Positions 1 through 6,779 of a stretch of 9,414 nucleotides of DNA are shown here, piece by piece. Below the pieces are notes generated by a model that was not told the DNA's origin, searched no databases, and saw only the letters and a program-made list of their open reading frames with translations. Made by a program: the position numbers and the translations under genes. Where the stretch lies: NCBI GenBank assembly GCA_029775955.1, contig JARVJW010000020.1, positions 1 to 9,414 on the forward strand. Reading direction: 5' to 3'. The stretch's first letter is position 1, and each line of letters starts with the position of its first letter. Origin of the DNA: Nitrososphaeria archaeon (lineage in GTDB: Archaea; Thermoproteota; Nitrososphaeria; Conexivisphaerales; UBA164).

Positions 1-41
1 GAGACCTTAGAACCATTTAGGATGGAGAGTATGTCAGACAG

Positions 42-554
42 TTAAAATAATGTAATACTTTTCACATTTTTCAATTTCTTTATTTTAGGTAATATTGCAC
101 CTGAAAGTGGTTTTTCAGTTATAATGTAAAGTTTTGGTTCTTCAAAAAATTCGGGGTCATCAACTATTACCTGCCTTATATTGATGCCAAAATCAGAAAC
201 GATTTTACTTACTGAAGCTATTATGCCTGGCTCATTTGGGTCATATGCAGTGATCACTAACACGCCGAATCCCAATTGAGAGGCAACCTCTCTAAAGTTA
301 ACTGTTGACCCAATTTTTCTGAATATTTTATCAAGTATGGCATTGGATGCTATAGAAATTACAGCGGATTTTACTACCCTTTGGTCTACATTACACGCAA
401 TTGCCAGTGACTTATAAGGTATTTCCACATCGTTACAATAAAGCTTTTTGTCCTTTACAGATATACCATAAAGCAGCATTTTTCTTATTACAGTTAATTT
501 AGAAGGGGAATTGGCAAAGCTTTCCTTTATATAATTTTTTATGTTAAATGCCAT
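42..554 (-). CDS. ACT-domain regulator of amino acid metabolism (COG2150-like)
   Basis: This 170-residue protein has an ACT fold in its C-terminal half (about residues 98-170). The phrase LVITAYDPNEPGIIASVSKI, followed by DFGINIRQVIVDDPEF, is the typical strand-helix-strand pattern with the small-ligand loop DPNEPG. The N-terminal 70 residues are helical and resemble the winged-helix-like segment of the archaeal family annotated as predicted regulators of amino acid metabolism. By family knowledge it probably senses an amino acid and acts as a cytoplasmic regulator, but no target is visible here. The gene stands alone. The start at 554 is supported by an AT-rich element, tttaatta on the minus strand (578-585), about 27 bp upstream, which suits a leaderless message. 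A decayed insertion sequence begins 47 bp upstream of the start, just past this promoter. The ACT assignment is firm; the regulatory role is inferred. Confidence 0.85.
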   Translation of the reverse strand: MAFNIKNYIKESFANSPSKLTVIRKMLLYGISVKDKKLYCNDVEIPYKSLAIACNVDQRVVKSAVISIASNAILDKIFRKIGSTVNFREVASQLGFGVLVITAYDPNEPGIIASVSKIVSDFGINIRQVIVDDPEFFEEPKLYIITEKPLSGAILPKIKKLKNVKSITLF

Positions 555-577
555 TTAATATATAATTTAAAATAGCA

Positions 578-585
578 TAATTAAA
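578..585 (-). promoter_or_regulatory. Possible TATA box of the ACT-domain gene
   Basis: The minus strand reads tttaatta, centred about 27 bp upstream of the start codon at 554. That is the spacing expected for a leaderless archaeal transcript. The surroundings are AT-rich, so the match is weak. Confidence 0.35.
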
Positions 586-600
586 CTTTATCGCCATACC

Positions 601-616
601 AGTACTTCCGCAAGTA
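601..616 (+). repeat. Left terminal inverted repeat
   Basis: The sequence agtacttccgcaagta is exactly the reverse complement of 1600-1615. It sits 47 bp upstream of the ACT-gene start. Confidence 0.85.
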
Positions 617-679
617 GTAATGTTTTACCTCTAACTAGATAAGCTTTGTATGGAAAACATACTAAGCTAAAAAAATGCA

Positions 680-1531
680 AGGCTTAACCATTTAGCTCCC
701 GCTAGGAAGCCTCATCATACACTACCATTTAGTTGCAGTTCCTTCCCTTATCACCTTTTCAACGGCGCGCCTGAATTAATACGCTATTTCATACTGTGAT
801 TGCTGGTACAAGCATTGTACAAGATTTACTGCAAGTAAACCACCCTTACAACAAAATTCCCGCTTGATGACCTCAAACCCATCTTACATTTATTAAGTCT
901 CTATGTCCCACCTGTACTCCTCAGGGATTGCACTTATCATCTGTTCAGCGCTATCAAAATTTTGTCGCAAATGCCATATATCTGTCCTCAGGCTTGTCAT
1001 TCTTTCAATTCCTTCTTGACCACGGTGTAATCAATAACAGCGACAGCTTTGTATTGCCTTATGACCCTCTCGTCCTTCCTGAACTATGAAGTCCTTCGAG
1101 CAACCTATAATGGTGAAGAACCCCCTGGCCATGATTAGCAGCTAAGGCATTGATGAATTTTCAATTATAATTTGAGCCTGGTAACTGGAAGGGCGTTAAC
1201 CTTGCCAACAACAATTATCGTGTGAAATTTGTCAGTATTTATCTTGCCTCTTGTTACATCTTTGTAGTTCTTGCCATGTCTCTGTGCTGTCTATGGACAT
1301 CCTTCACGTAATGCTTTTGCCTGTTAGCACACTTACAGCATAATCCAAGCCTTCGAAGAATCAGGAGATGGAACATCAATGCTTTGTGCTTTTGAGCCAG
1401 TTAAGGTTGTATTGTTGACTGACATGTAATTCAGAGACTTTATTATGCTTTCAATTGAATATTTGGAATGGTATGACAAAGTTCTGATTTAAGGCTTTAG
1501 AGGATAACTTCCTTCTCCTGTTGGGCTTCAT
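680..1531 (-). pseudogene. ISH3/IS4-like DDE transposase remnant
   Basis: Reading the minus strand across frames gives an ordered series of transposase fragments. Near the start at 1531 is MKPNRRRKLSSKALNQNFVI. A central stretch around 1150-1270 reads roughly HRDMARTTK and DKFHTIIVVGKVNALP. Near 850-950 lies IPEEYRWDIET, then a stop-broken gap, then DGFEVIKREF. The W-(D/G)-IET phrase followed by a basic stretch is the neighbourhood of the catalytic glutamate in IS4-superfamily DDE transposases. Many stops and frameshifts separate the pieces, and 850 bp is short for the family, so internal deletion is likely. It cannot make a working transposase. Confidence 0.65.
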
Positions 1532-1599
1532 TAGTTTGTTCATACTTAAAACGCATAAGCTAGTGAGGTCCTAAATAAATTGTTATAAAAGAAATGTTA

Positions 1600-1615
1600 T
1601 ACTTGCGGAAGTACT
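1600..1615 (-). repeat. Right terminal inverted repeat
   Basis: The sequence tacttgcggaagtact is an exact inverted copy of 601-616 and marks the other end of the decayed element. Confidence 0.85.
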
Positions 1616-1680
1616 TAAGTAAATAGATAAATTTATATGTTCACATGGGTATTTGATTACCCTTCATAAGGACCTACACA

Positions 1681-1776
1681 ATGAGGAGGGGAAATCCAAG
1701 CCTGACAAACAGAATAGGATTATTCACCTTTGCAAGGATTAAGTTGTTCTATAGCAATCATAGGGGGCAAGCCTAG
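1681..1776 (+). CDS. Very short open frame of unknown status (31 aa)
   Basis: An ATG at 1681 opens a 31-codon frame beginning MRRGNPSLTNRIGLFTFARI and ending at TAG (1774-1776). An AT-rich stretch (ataaatttatatg, about 1628-1640) lies upstream, but farther away than the usual TATA spacing. I recognise no family. It could be a small basic peptide or the scrap of another transposase. It lies in the 250-bp gap between the right end of the ISH3/IS4-like element and the membrane-protein gene, where I see nothing else. Confidence 0.15.
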   Translation: MRRGNPSLTNRIGLFTFARIKLFYSNHRGQA

Positions 1777-1836
1777 TAAACATATTTATTAAGGTATAAC
1801 TTATAGCTTAAAACGTTTTTAAAAAATTTAATAAAT

Positions 1837-1844
1837 AAATATAA
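1837..1844 (+). promoter_or_regulatory. TATA box of the five-helix membrane protein
   Basis: The sequence aaatataa is centred 26 bp upstream of the ATG at 1867, the spacing of a leaderless archaeal promoter. The region before it is a long A/T run. Confidence 0.5.
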
Positions 1845-1866
1845 GTTAATTGTAGTATTTAATATT

Positions 1867-2403
1867 ATGACTTTATCAGAAGAAATGAGTATTTATGGCG
1901 CAATTGTGCTGGTCTTGTCACTATTAATATCTATTGTCATTTCATTGAGTTTGAGGAGAACTGGTCACGGTCTAGGAACTCTAGATTATGCAAACATTGT
2001 TTCCAACATAATAGTTGTAACCAGTGGGGGGGCATTGATTATATGGGATGTTGCTCTACAGATAACAGCATTCATTCACTGGCTTGTGTTGCTGGTTTAC
2101 CTCGCACTTATAATTATATTTTCTGTATTTCGCCATATTGATAAATTGCGCATTGTATTGCTGCCAATAGTAGTGATCTCAGCTATAATGGTTGTCCTTA
2201 TGCTTGCTGATATTTTTCTGAACTTGCCTATAAGCAGTTATTATAATTCCCTCCCTGGCTTCGGTGTATCTTACCTGCTTGGGTTTGGACAGCCAGGGAC
2301 GGCTTCAACGTTTTGGGTATCTCTCACATTCGTTCTGGCGCTTGCCTTTTCAACTGTACAGTCAATACTTAGCTTGTTTATCTATATTAAAAATAAAAAA
2401 TAA
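1867..2403 (+). CDS. Five-helix integral membrane protein, unknown function
   Basis: The 178-residue product is almost entirely hydrophobic. Predicted membrane segments by eye are at about residues 9-29, 42-64, 68-88, 94-118 and 148-173. They are joined by short charged loops (LRRTGHG, FRHIDKLR) and one longer loop rich in glycine and proline (PGFGVSYLLGFGQPG, about 130-144). The tail IKNKK is basic, which suggests a cytoplasmic C-terminus. I recognise no family, transport motif or catalytic residue. The start is supported by a TATA-like box 26 bp upstream and by the lack of any earlier in-frame ATG close by. The gene stands alone between two decayed insertion sequences, yet its frame is unbroken, which argues that it is under selection. 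The frame is real; the function is unknown. Confidence 0.8.
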   Translation: MTLSEEMSIYGAIVLVLSLLISIVISLSLRRTGHGLGTLDYANIVSNIIVVTSGGALIIWDVALQITAFIHWLVLLVYLALIIIFSVFRHIDKLRIVLLPIVVISAIMVVLMLADIFLNLPISSYYNSLPGFGVSYLLGFGQPGTASTFWVSLTFVLALAFSTVQSILSLFIYIKNKK

Positions 2404-2438
2404 TTTTTGCCATGTCTTAAAAATATTATGCCCCAGCA

Positions 2439-2453
2439 TTCACATACTGTGAA
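2439..2453 (+). repeat. Small perfect hairpin downstream of the membrane-protein gene
   Basis: TTCACA-TAC-TGTGAA is a perfect 6-bp stem with a 3-base loop, 36 bp after the stop codon. No T run follows, so a terminator role is doubtful. It could instead lie near the left end of the IS481-like remnant. Confidence 0.3.
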
Positions 2454-2489
2454 ACACAAATTAGCATACTTTGGATAATAAAACAGAAG

Positions 2490-3191
2490 ATGAGCAACTA
2501 CAATATAACAACAATACAGAACATATCTGTAGCCAAACAGTTGTGAACACAAGCATTGTGCATAAATTGGGCAATCCGGGCAGGCATCCCAAAGGCCAGT
2601 TATAAAGCGCTGATTAGCGGGTAGTGGTCAACACTTATATGAAACATAAATACAGTGTACCTGGAGAAAAGGAACAAGGGGTTTTTCCCACAATACATCA
2701 GGTGTTAACAATACTGTCTTCAGCAGAGCCAAACAAGAGCAAGCATGAAACACAGCATATCACACTGATTGGTATAAAACAGCTGATCCAAGGTGAATGG
2801 GAAAGTATCTCCCTGTGCATTTAGATGGTTCCCCAAGATTCATTGTAGGTTATGTCGTTTATGGTAACGCTAAAAAATGCAATAAAGCTGCTTGATGAAT
2901 GCCAAGTGCGGCAGGCCAAAAGGGGTGCTGATGGATCACAGTTCTATCTAAACTTCAGTGAATGGCAAGAACCTGTTTCAGATTAACCTTGAGGGACTTG
3001 GCACATTGTAGGAAGTGCATAATCTGAAACCAACGGCAAGGTTCGGCATGTTACAACAGAAGATACACCTGTTTGAAAGCGTTGATGAATTCATGAACAA
3101 CCATGGCAAGCCTCACCTTTCACTGGACTTTCTCTACCTTGAAAAGCCTGCAGATGTGTTCTTCAGTAGACTTGACAGGAGGATCTGCTAA
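2490..3191 (+). pseudogene. IS481-like (integrase-core) transposase remnant
   Basis: Fragments of one transposase occur in order on the plus strand but in different frames. An N-terminal part near 2490-2620 includes a helix-turn-helix-like IPKASYKALISG. Then come IQGEWESIS (about 2790-2815), LDGSPRFIVGYVVYGNA and NAIKLLDEC (about 2825-2900), GSQFY (about 2935-2950), TNGKVR (about 3030-3047) and MLQQKIHLFESVDEFM. The end reads NNHGKPHLSLDFLYLEKPAD, with a stop at 3189-3191. The order, and the closing H-x-K/R-P-H-x-SL-DF phrase, are characteristic of IS481-type rve transposases. The EDD-type segment that normally carries the second aspartate now reads LDGS, and stops interrupt every frame. Host-gene frames on both sides are intact, so this is genuine decay. 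Element ends could not be identified. Confidence 0.75.
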
Positions 3192-3424
3192 AACAATCTG
3201 GTGGCAAATTATAGCAAAACATAAAACTAGGGTACAATATTTTTAGGATACCGCAAATATGTTGTGTTGCATAAACTAAAAGTTAGGTTGATTATTTAAA
3301 AGTTAGGAAATATATGCAATTTATAGTAAATGATTTAGCCGATTTAAATTCGAACCTATCAACAAATTAACTATTTTTTGATATATACAACAAAGCATAC
3401 AAATAGAAAACAATTTTAAAAAAT
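3192..3424. other. AT-rich gap with a 20-bp-spaced direct repeat
   Basis: There is no gene in this stretch. The motif taaaagttagg occurs at 3277-3287 and again at 3297-3307, exactly 20 bp apart. An 11-bp version, actaaaagtta (3275-3285), recurs in inverted orientation at 4150-4160, on the far side of the pilin-like gene. In such AT-rich DNA this may be chance or may be a protein-binding site. Confidence 0.3.
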
Positions 3425-4078
3425 TTAATAAGAATATCCGCTAGACGATGAACTACTAGATGAGGATGAAGAGCTTGTTGTTGTGGAGCTGCTGGATGAA
3501 CTTGGCATTACGACGCCACTGTAAACCATGCCCGGATTTCCTGGAAGTCCCCACCAGTCTGCTGTAAGCAACCATTTTCCGCTTTGGTATGAATAGACAA
3601 GTTCGTATGGCAGATATAAGGTATGTACACTAGTTCCCTTACCCAATACATAGTATAGCGTTGCTGTGACTACAGCTTCAGTACTGCTTGGGAAACTGAC
3701 CTTATAATTATATACTGTCCAATAACTTGGTCCTGCAGCATCAAAGAACTTGGTCCAAGTTGTAGATATGCTTGAGCCTGTATAGGCTACGGTAGTTGTA
3801 TTTAGCACACTCCCGTGCACATACCACCAGAGTGATGCTGATGAAGAATATTGAGACAAAGTAGCAGTAAGGTTTGCATCACCTATTGCGGTCCAGTGCT
3901 GAAAAGCTAGTGAAGTTACCGTGTCATAATTTGAAGTGGTAACTGGTTTGGCAGATGTGAGCTGCATATAATATAACCCGAAACCGATACCAGCAACAAT
4001 TATGAGTACTACTATAATTACTGATGCAATAACAGTGGAAATACTTTTCCTTTTTCCAAAAATGCTTATTTTTTTCAT
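3425..4078 (-). CDS. Secreted or surface protein with pilin-type N-terminus and Ser/Thr tail
   Basis: The 217-residue product begins with a short basic segment (MKKISIFGKRKS). A hydrophobic helix follows, ISTVIASVIIVVLIIVAGIG, which matches the archaeal type IV pilin/archaellin N-terminal pattern (compare RRAVSPVIA). By analogy a prepilin peptidase would cut near S12/I13. The middle (about residues 50-180) is rich in aromatic and small polar residues and ends in GKWLLTADWWGLPG. Its helix-then-strands pattern suggests an NTF2/SnoaL-like fold, which is my inference. The C-terminus is a low-complexity tail of six serines, three threonines and about twelve serines, closing with GYSY. The tail uses all six serine codons. 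It stands alone, with its own TATA box. Likely roles are a pilin-like subunit, a substrate-binding protein or a surface protein with a glycosylatable stalk. Confidence 0.75.
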   Translation of the reverse strand: MKKISIFGKRKSISTVIASVIIVVLIIVAGIGFGLYYMQLTSAKPVTTSNYDTVTSLAFQHWTAIGDANLTATLSQYSSSASLWWYVHGSVLNTTTVAYTGSSISTTWTKFFDAAGPSYWTVYNYKVSFPSSTEAVVTATLYYVLGKGTSVHTLYLPYELVYSYQSGKWLLTADWWGLPGNPGMVYSGVVMPSSSSSSTTTSSSSSSSSSSSSGYSY

Positions 4079-4099
4079 TTATTTTTAAAGCATTTGTTT

Positions 4100-4107
4100 T
4101 TATTTAA
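4100..4107 (-). promoter_or_regulatory. TATA box of the pilin-type gene
   Basis: The minus strand reads ttaaataa, centred about 26 bp upstream of the start at 4078. This supports a leaderless start at that ATG. Confidence 0.45.
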
Positions 4108-4310
4108 CTATTTTTTGGAAATTAATTTTTAAAAAACTATCATATAAGTTAACTTTTAGTAATTACAACAGAGTTATAAAGACGTTTATATAAAATTAAG
4201 GTAAATAATTGACCATATTTAACCACTACTTATATAGTTGTTGCATACGATTCTGAGTACTATGTAAAATAATTCATCAAAAATCAAAAAATTTATCAAC
4301 AGTAAACTGA
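4108..4310. other. AT-rich intergenic stretch
   Basis: I see no gene or RNA here. It holds the inverted copy of the actaaaagtta motif (4150-4160) and ends where the left end of a decayed IS605-type element seems to begin. Confidence 0.3.
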
Positions 4311-4364
4311 AAAACCCACGCCTTTCAAGGAAAGCGAACACATAGATTACTAAACTACAATATA

Positions 4365-5085
4365 ATGTTCAGTACCATTAAGCTTCCCTATGACCAATCT
4401 CTCTTAGAGACAGGAATGCAACTCAGGGAAGCATGCCAGATGGTTATTTGAAAAGAAGACACACAATAAGCTGGCACATACAAACAGCTAAGCGATCCTA
4501 CACTCCCGTCTGCTCTGGTGCAGATGAATATACAGAATCTAAAGCAGATTGAGCAAGCCAATCAGCAGGTCTTCATATACAATAGAGCGTTCTACCCTGA
4601 CTTACAGCCTATTTAACAACTGTAAAGGTTGGTCTTTCCAGTTGCCAATTCTCCATTGATTGAGAAATGTAGGGACCAATGCACTAATGCACAGCTTACT
4701 ATAAATGGAAGTAAAATGTTCTTACTGATTCGAATAGCATAAAAGAAAAAGGGTATAAAAGTTGTAGGGATAGATAGGTGTAGCTGTTCCGTCAAAGTTA
4801 TTCAATTAAAAGCGAGGGGTAAAGGCATCAATACGACAGAAAGAGATTACAGCACGTGGGCACTCGTTCTGCTCACCGCAGAGACGGTTCGTGCTTAACC
4901 ATGTAATATCAAACCCTGCCATTTGACGTCTTGAGCCAAAGAAGATGAGTGGCTTTCAGTTAAATGCTTTAAGGAACATTGAAGGTAAATCTGAGTGCTG
5001 CTGTAAACCAGCAAATCGTTAGCTCGGTGAATCCATACCACTGGGAGGCCAGCAACAAGCTAACTCCTTTAGGGGTCAGTAGTTG
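4365..5085 (+). pseudogene. IS605-type TnpB remnant, plus strand
   Basis: From an ATG at 4365 the frame reads MFSTIKLPYDQSLLETGMQL and stops after about 28 codons. Later fragments in other frames continue in TnpB order: PTLPSALVQM (about 4498-4530), then FPVANSPLIEK and NAQLTINGSKMFLL (about 4630-4730), then VGIDR at 4764-4778, which keeps the RuvC-I aspartate. After that come KGTRSAHRR (about 4850-4885), FQLNALRNIEG (about 4955-4990) and a C-terminal SVNPYHWEASNKLTPL. The second RuvC segment and both CxxC pairs of the zinc ribbon are missing, so a deletion has removed much of the catalytic half. It cannot encode a working RNA-guided nuclease. It differs from the tnpB remnant at 5571-6654 in both sequence and tail, so the two were separate insertions. 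Confidence 0.75.
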
Positions 5086-5087
5086 AT
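5060..5087 (+). repeat. Right end of the IS605-type element
   Basis: The segment ctcctttaggggtcagtagt followed by tgat resembles the short palindrome plus GTAGTTGA-like terminus of many IS200/IS605 right ends. The last five codons and the stop of the converging CoA-binding gene lie within it. Confidence 0.45.
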
Positions 5088-5494
5088 TTGGACATTAATC
5101 TGGAGTATTCTTCAAACATGCAGGTATCCTGAACCACAGTCATGCCTTTCATTTCAGCAACTTGTGCAGCAGCTTCATTAGATATTCCTTTTTGCATCCA
5201 AATTACTCTTACGTCACCCCTTTTTATTGATTCATTTACTATTTTTGGTACTTCTTCAGATGGCCTGAATATCTGAACTATATCTATTTTGTCTGGCACT
5301 TCAAGAATTGACGCATAGGATTTTTTTCCAAGTATGCTTTCTGCACTAGGATTTACCGGTACAACATTATAGCCTACTGACATCATGAACTTGGGTACAA
5401 TATGTGCCCATTTTGAAGGATCCTTTGAAAATCCAACGCATGCAATGGACTTGTATAAAGTTAAAATTTCAATAATCTTTTTATCATTAATCAT
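5069..5494 (-). CDS. CoA-binding domain protein (YccU-like)
   Basis: This 141-residue protein matches the compact Rossmann-type CoA_binding_2 family (COG1832). The nucleotide-binding turn is IACVGFSKDPSKWAH (about 17-31), followed by the strand YNVVPVNP (42-49), then DIVQIFRPSEEVP (71-83), VIWMQKGI (97-104) and the family-typical ending DTCMFEEYSRL (123-133). The family binds CoA or a similar nucleotide in the cytoplasm, and its precise role is unknown. The start at 5494 is supported by a TATA box 26 bp upstream and by homologous-looking residues right after it. The tail STTDP and the stop codon lie in sequence that looks like the right end of the neighbouring IS605-type element, so the original C-terminus has probably been replaced. 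The conserved core is complete, so the protein should still fold. Confidence 0.85.
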   Translation of the reverse strand: MINDKKIIEILTLYKSIACVGFSKDPSKWAHIVPKFMMSVGYNVVPVNPSAESILGKKSYASILEVPDKIDIVQIFRPSEEVPKIVNESIKRGDVRVIWMQKGISNEAAAQVAEMKGMTVVQDTCMFEEYSRLMSKSTTDP

Positions 5495-5515
5495 GATTTT
5501 TTATTCAAATTTTTA

Positions 5516-5523
5516 ATTTATAA
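5516..5523 (-). promoter_or_regulatory. TATA box of the CoA-binding gene
   Basis: The minus strand reads ttataaat, centred about 26 bp upstream of the start at 5494. It is one of the clearest archaeal TATA matches in the window and implies a leaderless transcript. The right end of an inverted tnpB element begins about 50 bp further upstream. Confidence 0.6.
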
Positions 5524-5570
5524 CTTTAACTTTATAATTTTTATTTAATAGTTTTTGAATATAAATTATT

Positions 5571-6654
5571 GACATCCTTCCACCCTTAAAAGGTTCCTGC
5601 TTCATAGAGTGGCAACTCGTAGACCTCCTTTTGAGTTCACTGTATCTTTCTACATGTGTGAATTCGAGTGTTCCTACTTTGATCGTTCTTAATTTTAAGA
5701 TGTTTATGGCAGCATTTAAATCCCTGTTCATTGAAAGGTCACATGCATCACAATGTTCTGTCAGAGAGCTTCACGTTTCCACATTCAGAGCACATCTTTG
5801 AGGATAGCTCATAACGTCCTATTTCAATCAGTTCAGCATTTCTCCAAGAGAGTTTATATTTCAGCATTTCCTTGAACTGATCACCCCTGATCCGGTATGC
5901 TCTTTGCAAGATGGTGGTTTCGTTGCATCCCCTGAACATTTAAGCCTTCAATCACTGTGCCATAGTGCTTGGCTATCGCACATTATGGTTGAAATCCGTC
6001 ATTATATCTCTTATCTGCTGATATATTTTCTGTGCTCTCTCTGGTTTATCCTGTTTTTCGACAGCCTTCTCTGTTCCCTTTTCAACTTCTTTTCGTGCTT
6101 CCTCATAGAATTCAGTGGTTCTACCTGCAATCCATCTTATAGCGTTGCAAATGCCCATGTCTATCCCAATGATGCCTGCTCCCTTTTCAGGAGCCTCAGT
6201 GGTTTCGTACTGTATGGATGCGTATAGTGGTCAACATCCTTCGTTACAATCATTTGCTTTATCTTTTCTAGTAGATATACCCCTATTTTATCCCATTAGA
6301 AAATTTTGGTATGATCAATTTTTTCCCGGCCTTGAATCTAGAGGGCAAGATAAAGTACTGATTGTCTTTCTTTGATTTTTGGTAATCCGTGTTGATTAGA
6401 ATAAAATACAGAGTTTCACAAGGGAACGTTGTAGGCTCTGTGAATTGACCCCATTTAGCCATGTTACATCCTTTAATGCCGTGAGCATCTTCATGGTATC
6501 AAAAACGGTCAGCCCCTTGTCATCCATGTGTTCTGCATAATACTTATTTCTTACTTTGAGGAAATGGTTATACACCCACGGCATACCCCAAAGTGCTTTT
6601 CCATAAAATCTTCCGCTGTTTATTGGGATACAATCACACTTGAGCTTTAATCAT
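5571..6654 (-). pseudogene. IS605-type TnpB remnant, minus strand
   Basis: The likely original ATG is at 6654 (MIKAQV, then a stop), with LYPNK reached after a frame change. The N-terminal piece continues as MPWVYNHFLKVRNKYYAEH (from 6584), then NSQSLQRSL. RuvC-I survives as IIGIDMGI (about 6145-6170). RuvC-II survives as VIEGLNVQGM (about 5930-5965). The zinc ribbon survives as CSEC and CDAC, flanking NVKLSDRT (about 5740-5795). RuvC-III survives as MNRDLNAAINIL (from 5731). The tail VERYSELKRRSTSCHSMKQE is the typical TnpB C-terminus. All three catalytic acidic residues are still readable, but they are spread over several frames with stops between them, so the nuclease is dead unless corrected elsewhere. 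Antisense frames across this region are shadows. Confidence 0.8.
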
Positions 6655-6676
6655 TACTTATATAATATGTTAATTG

Positions 6677-6686
6677 TTTATAAATA
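6677..6686 (-). promoter_or_regulatory. TATA box of the decayed tnpB
   Basis: The minus strand reads tatttataaa, centred about 27 bp upstream of the presumed tnpB start at 6654. The promoter has outlived the reading frame it served. Confidence 0.5.
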
Positions 6687-6697
6687 TAGTGATTCAT

Positions 6698-6720
6698 CCC
6701 CTGCCTGAAAAGGCATGGGG
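6698..6720. repeat. Subterminal hairpin of the IS605-type left end
   Basis: CCCC-TGCCT-GAAA-AGGCA-T-GGGG forms a 9-bp stem with one bulged base and a GAAA loop. Such imperfect hairpins are what the Y1 transposases of this family recognise in single-stranded DNA. It is intact although the element is otherwise ruined. Confidence 0.7.
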
Positions 6721-6779
6721 GCTTTCTTGCTCAAATATTAGTAAATTACCAACTCTGGAGTAGTTAATTTTCATGAACC

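Larger units (their letters stand above)
601..1615 (-). mobile_element. Decayed ISH3/IS4-like insertion sequence with perfect inverted ends
   Basis: The element is bounded by exact 16-bp inverted repeats, agtacttccgcaagta at 601-616 and its reverse complement at 1600-1615, giving a length of 1015 bp. The inside carries fragments of a DDE transposase on the minus strand in several frames. No intact reading frame remains. The outermost six bases, AGTACT, are self-complementary, so they read equally well as inverted-repeat tips or as a 6-bp target-site duplication. No other duplication is evident in the flanks. Family placement is by remembered resemblance of the transposase fragments and is tentative between ISH3 and IS4 groups. 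Confidence 0.75.
4311..5087 (+). mobile_element. Decayed IS200/IS605-family element (tnpB only)
   Basis: The left boundary is placed at a degenerate palindrome-like stretch (acccacgcctttcaagg, about 4314-4330), reminiscent of the subterminal hairpins of this family. The right boundary lies at ctcctttagggg followed by gtagttgat (about 5064-5087), which resembles the family's right end. A tnpB pseudogene fills the interior. No tnpA (Y1 transposase) is visible. Both boundaries are judged by eye. Confidence 0.6.
5571..6735 (-). mobile_element. Decayed IS200/IS605-family element (tnpB only), minus strand
   Basis: Read on the minus strand, the left end carries a bulged hairpin (6698-6720) within a segment typical of IS605-type termini (gattcatcccctgcc and the matching ggctttcttgctc). 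The right end is the degenerate palindrome at about 5571-5597, ending ggatgtcaa. Between them lies a tnpB pseudogene with several frameshifts. There is no tnpA. The element separates the NicO-like gene from the CoA-binding gene. Confidence 0.7.

Noticed and set aside
2264..2452. 62-codon frame overlapping the end of the membrane-protein gene
   Set aside because: It is an out-of-frame shadow of the five-helix protein and has no plausible start signal.
4613..4795. 60-codon minus-strand frame
   Set aside because: It is antisense to the plus-strand tnpB remnant around its VGIDR motif.
5904..6375. Two overlapping plus-strand open frames of 107 and 86 codons
   Set aside because: They run antisense to the minus-strand tnpB remnant, whose motifs are recognisable. 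Their products show no family features.
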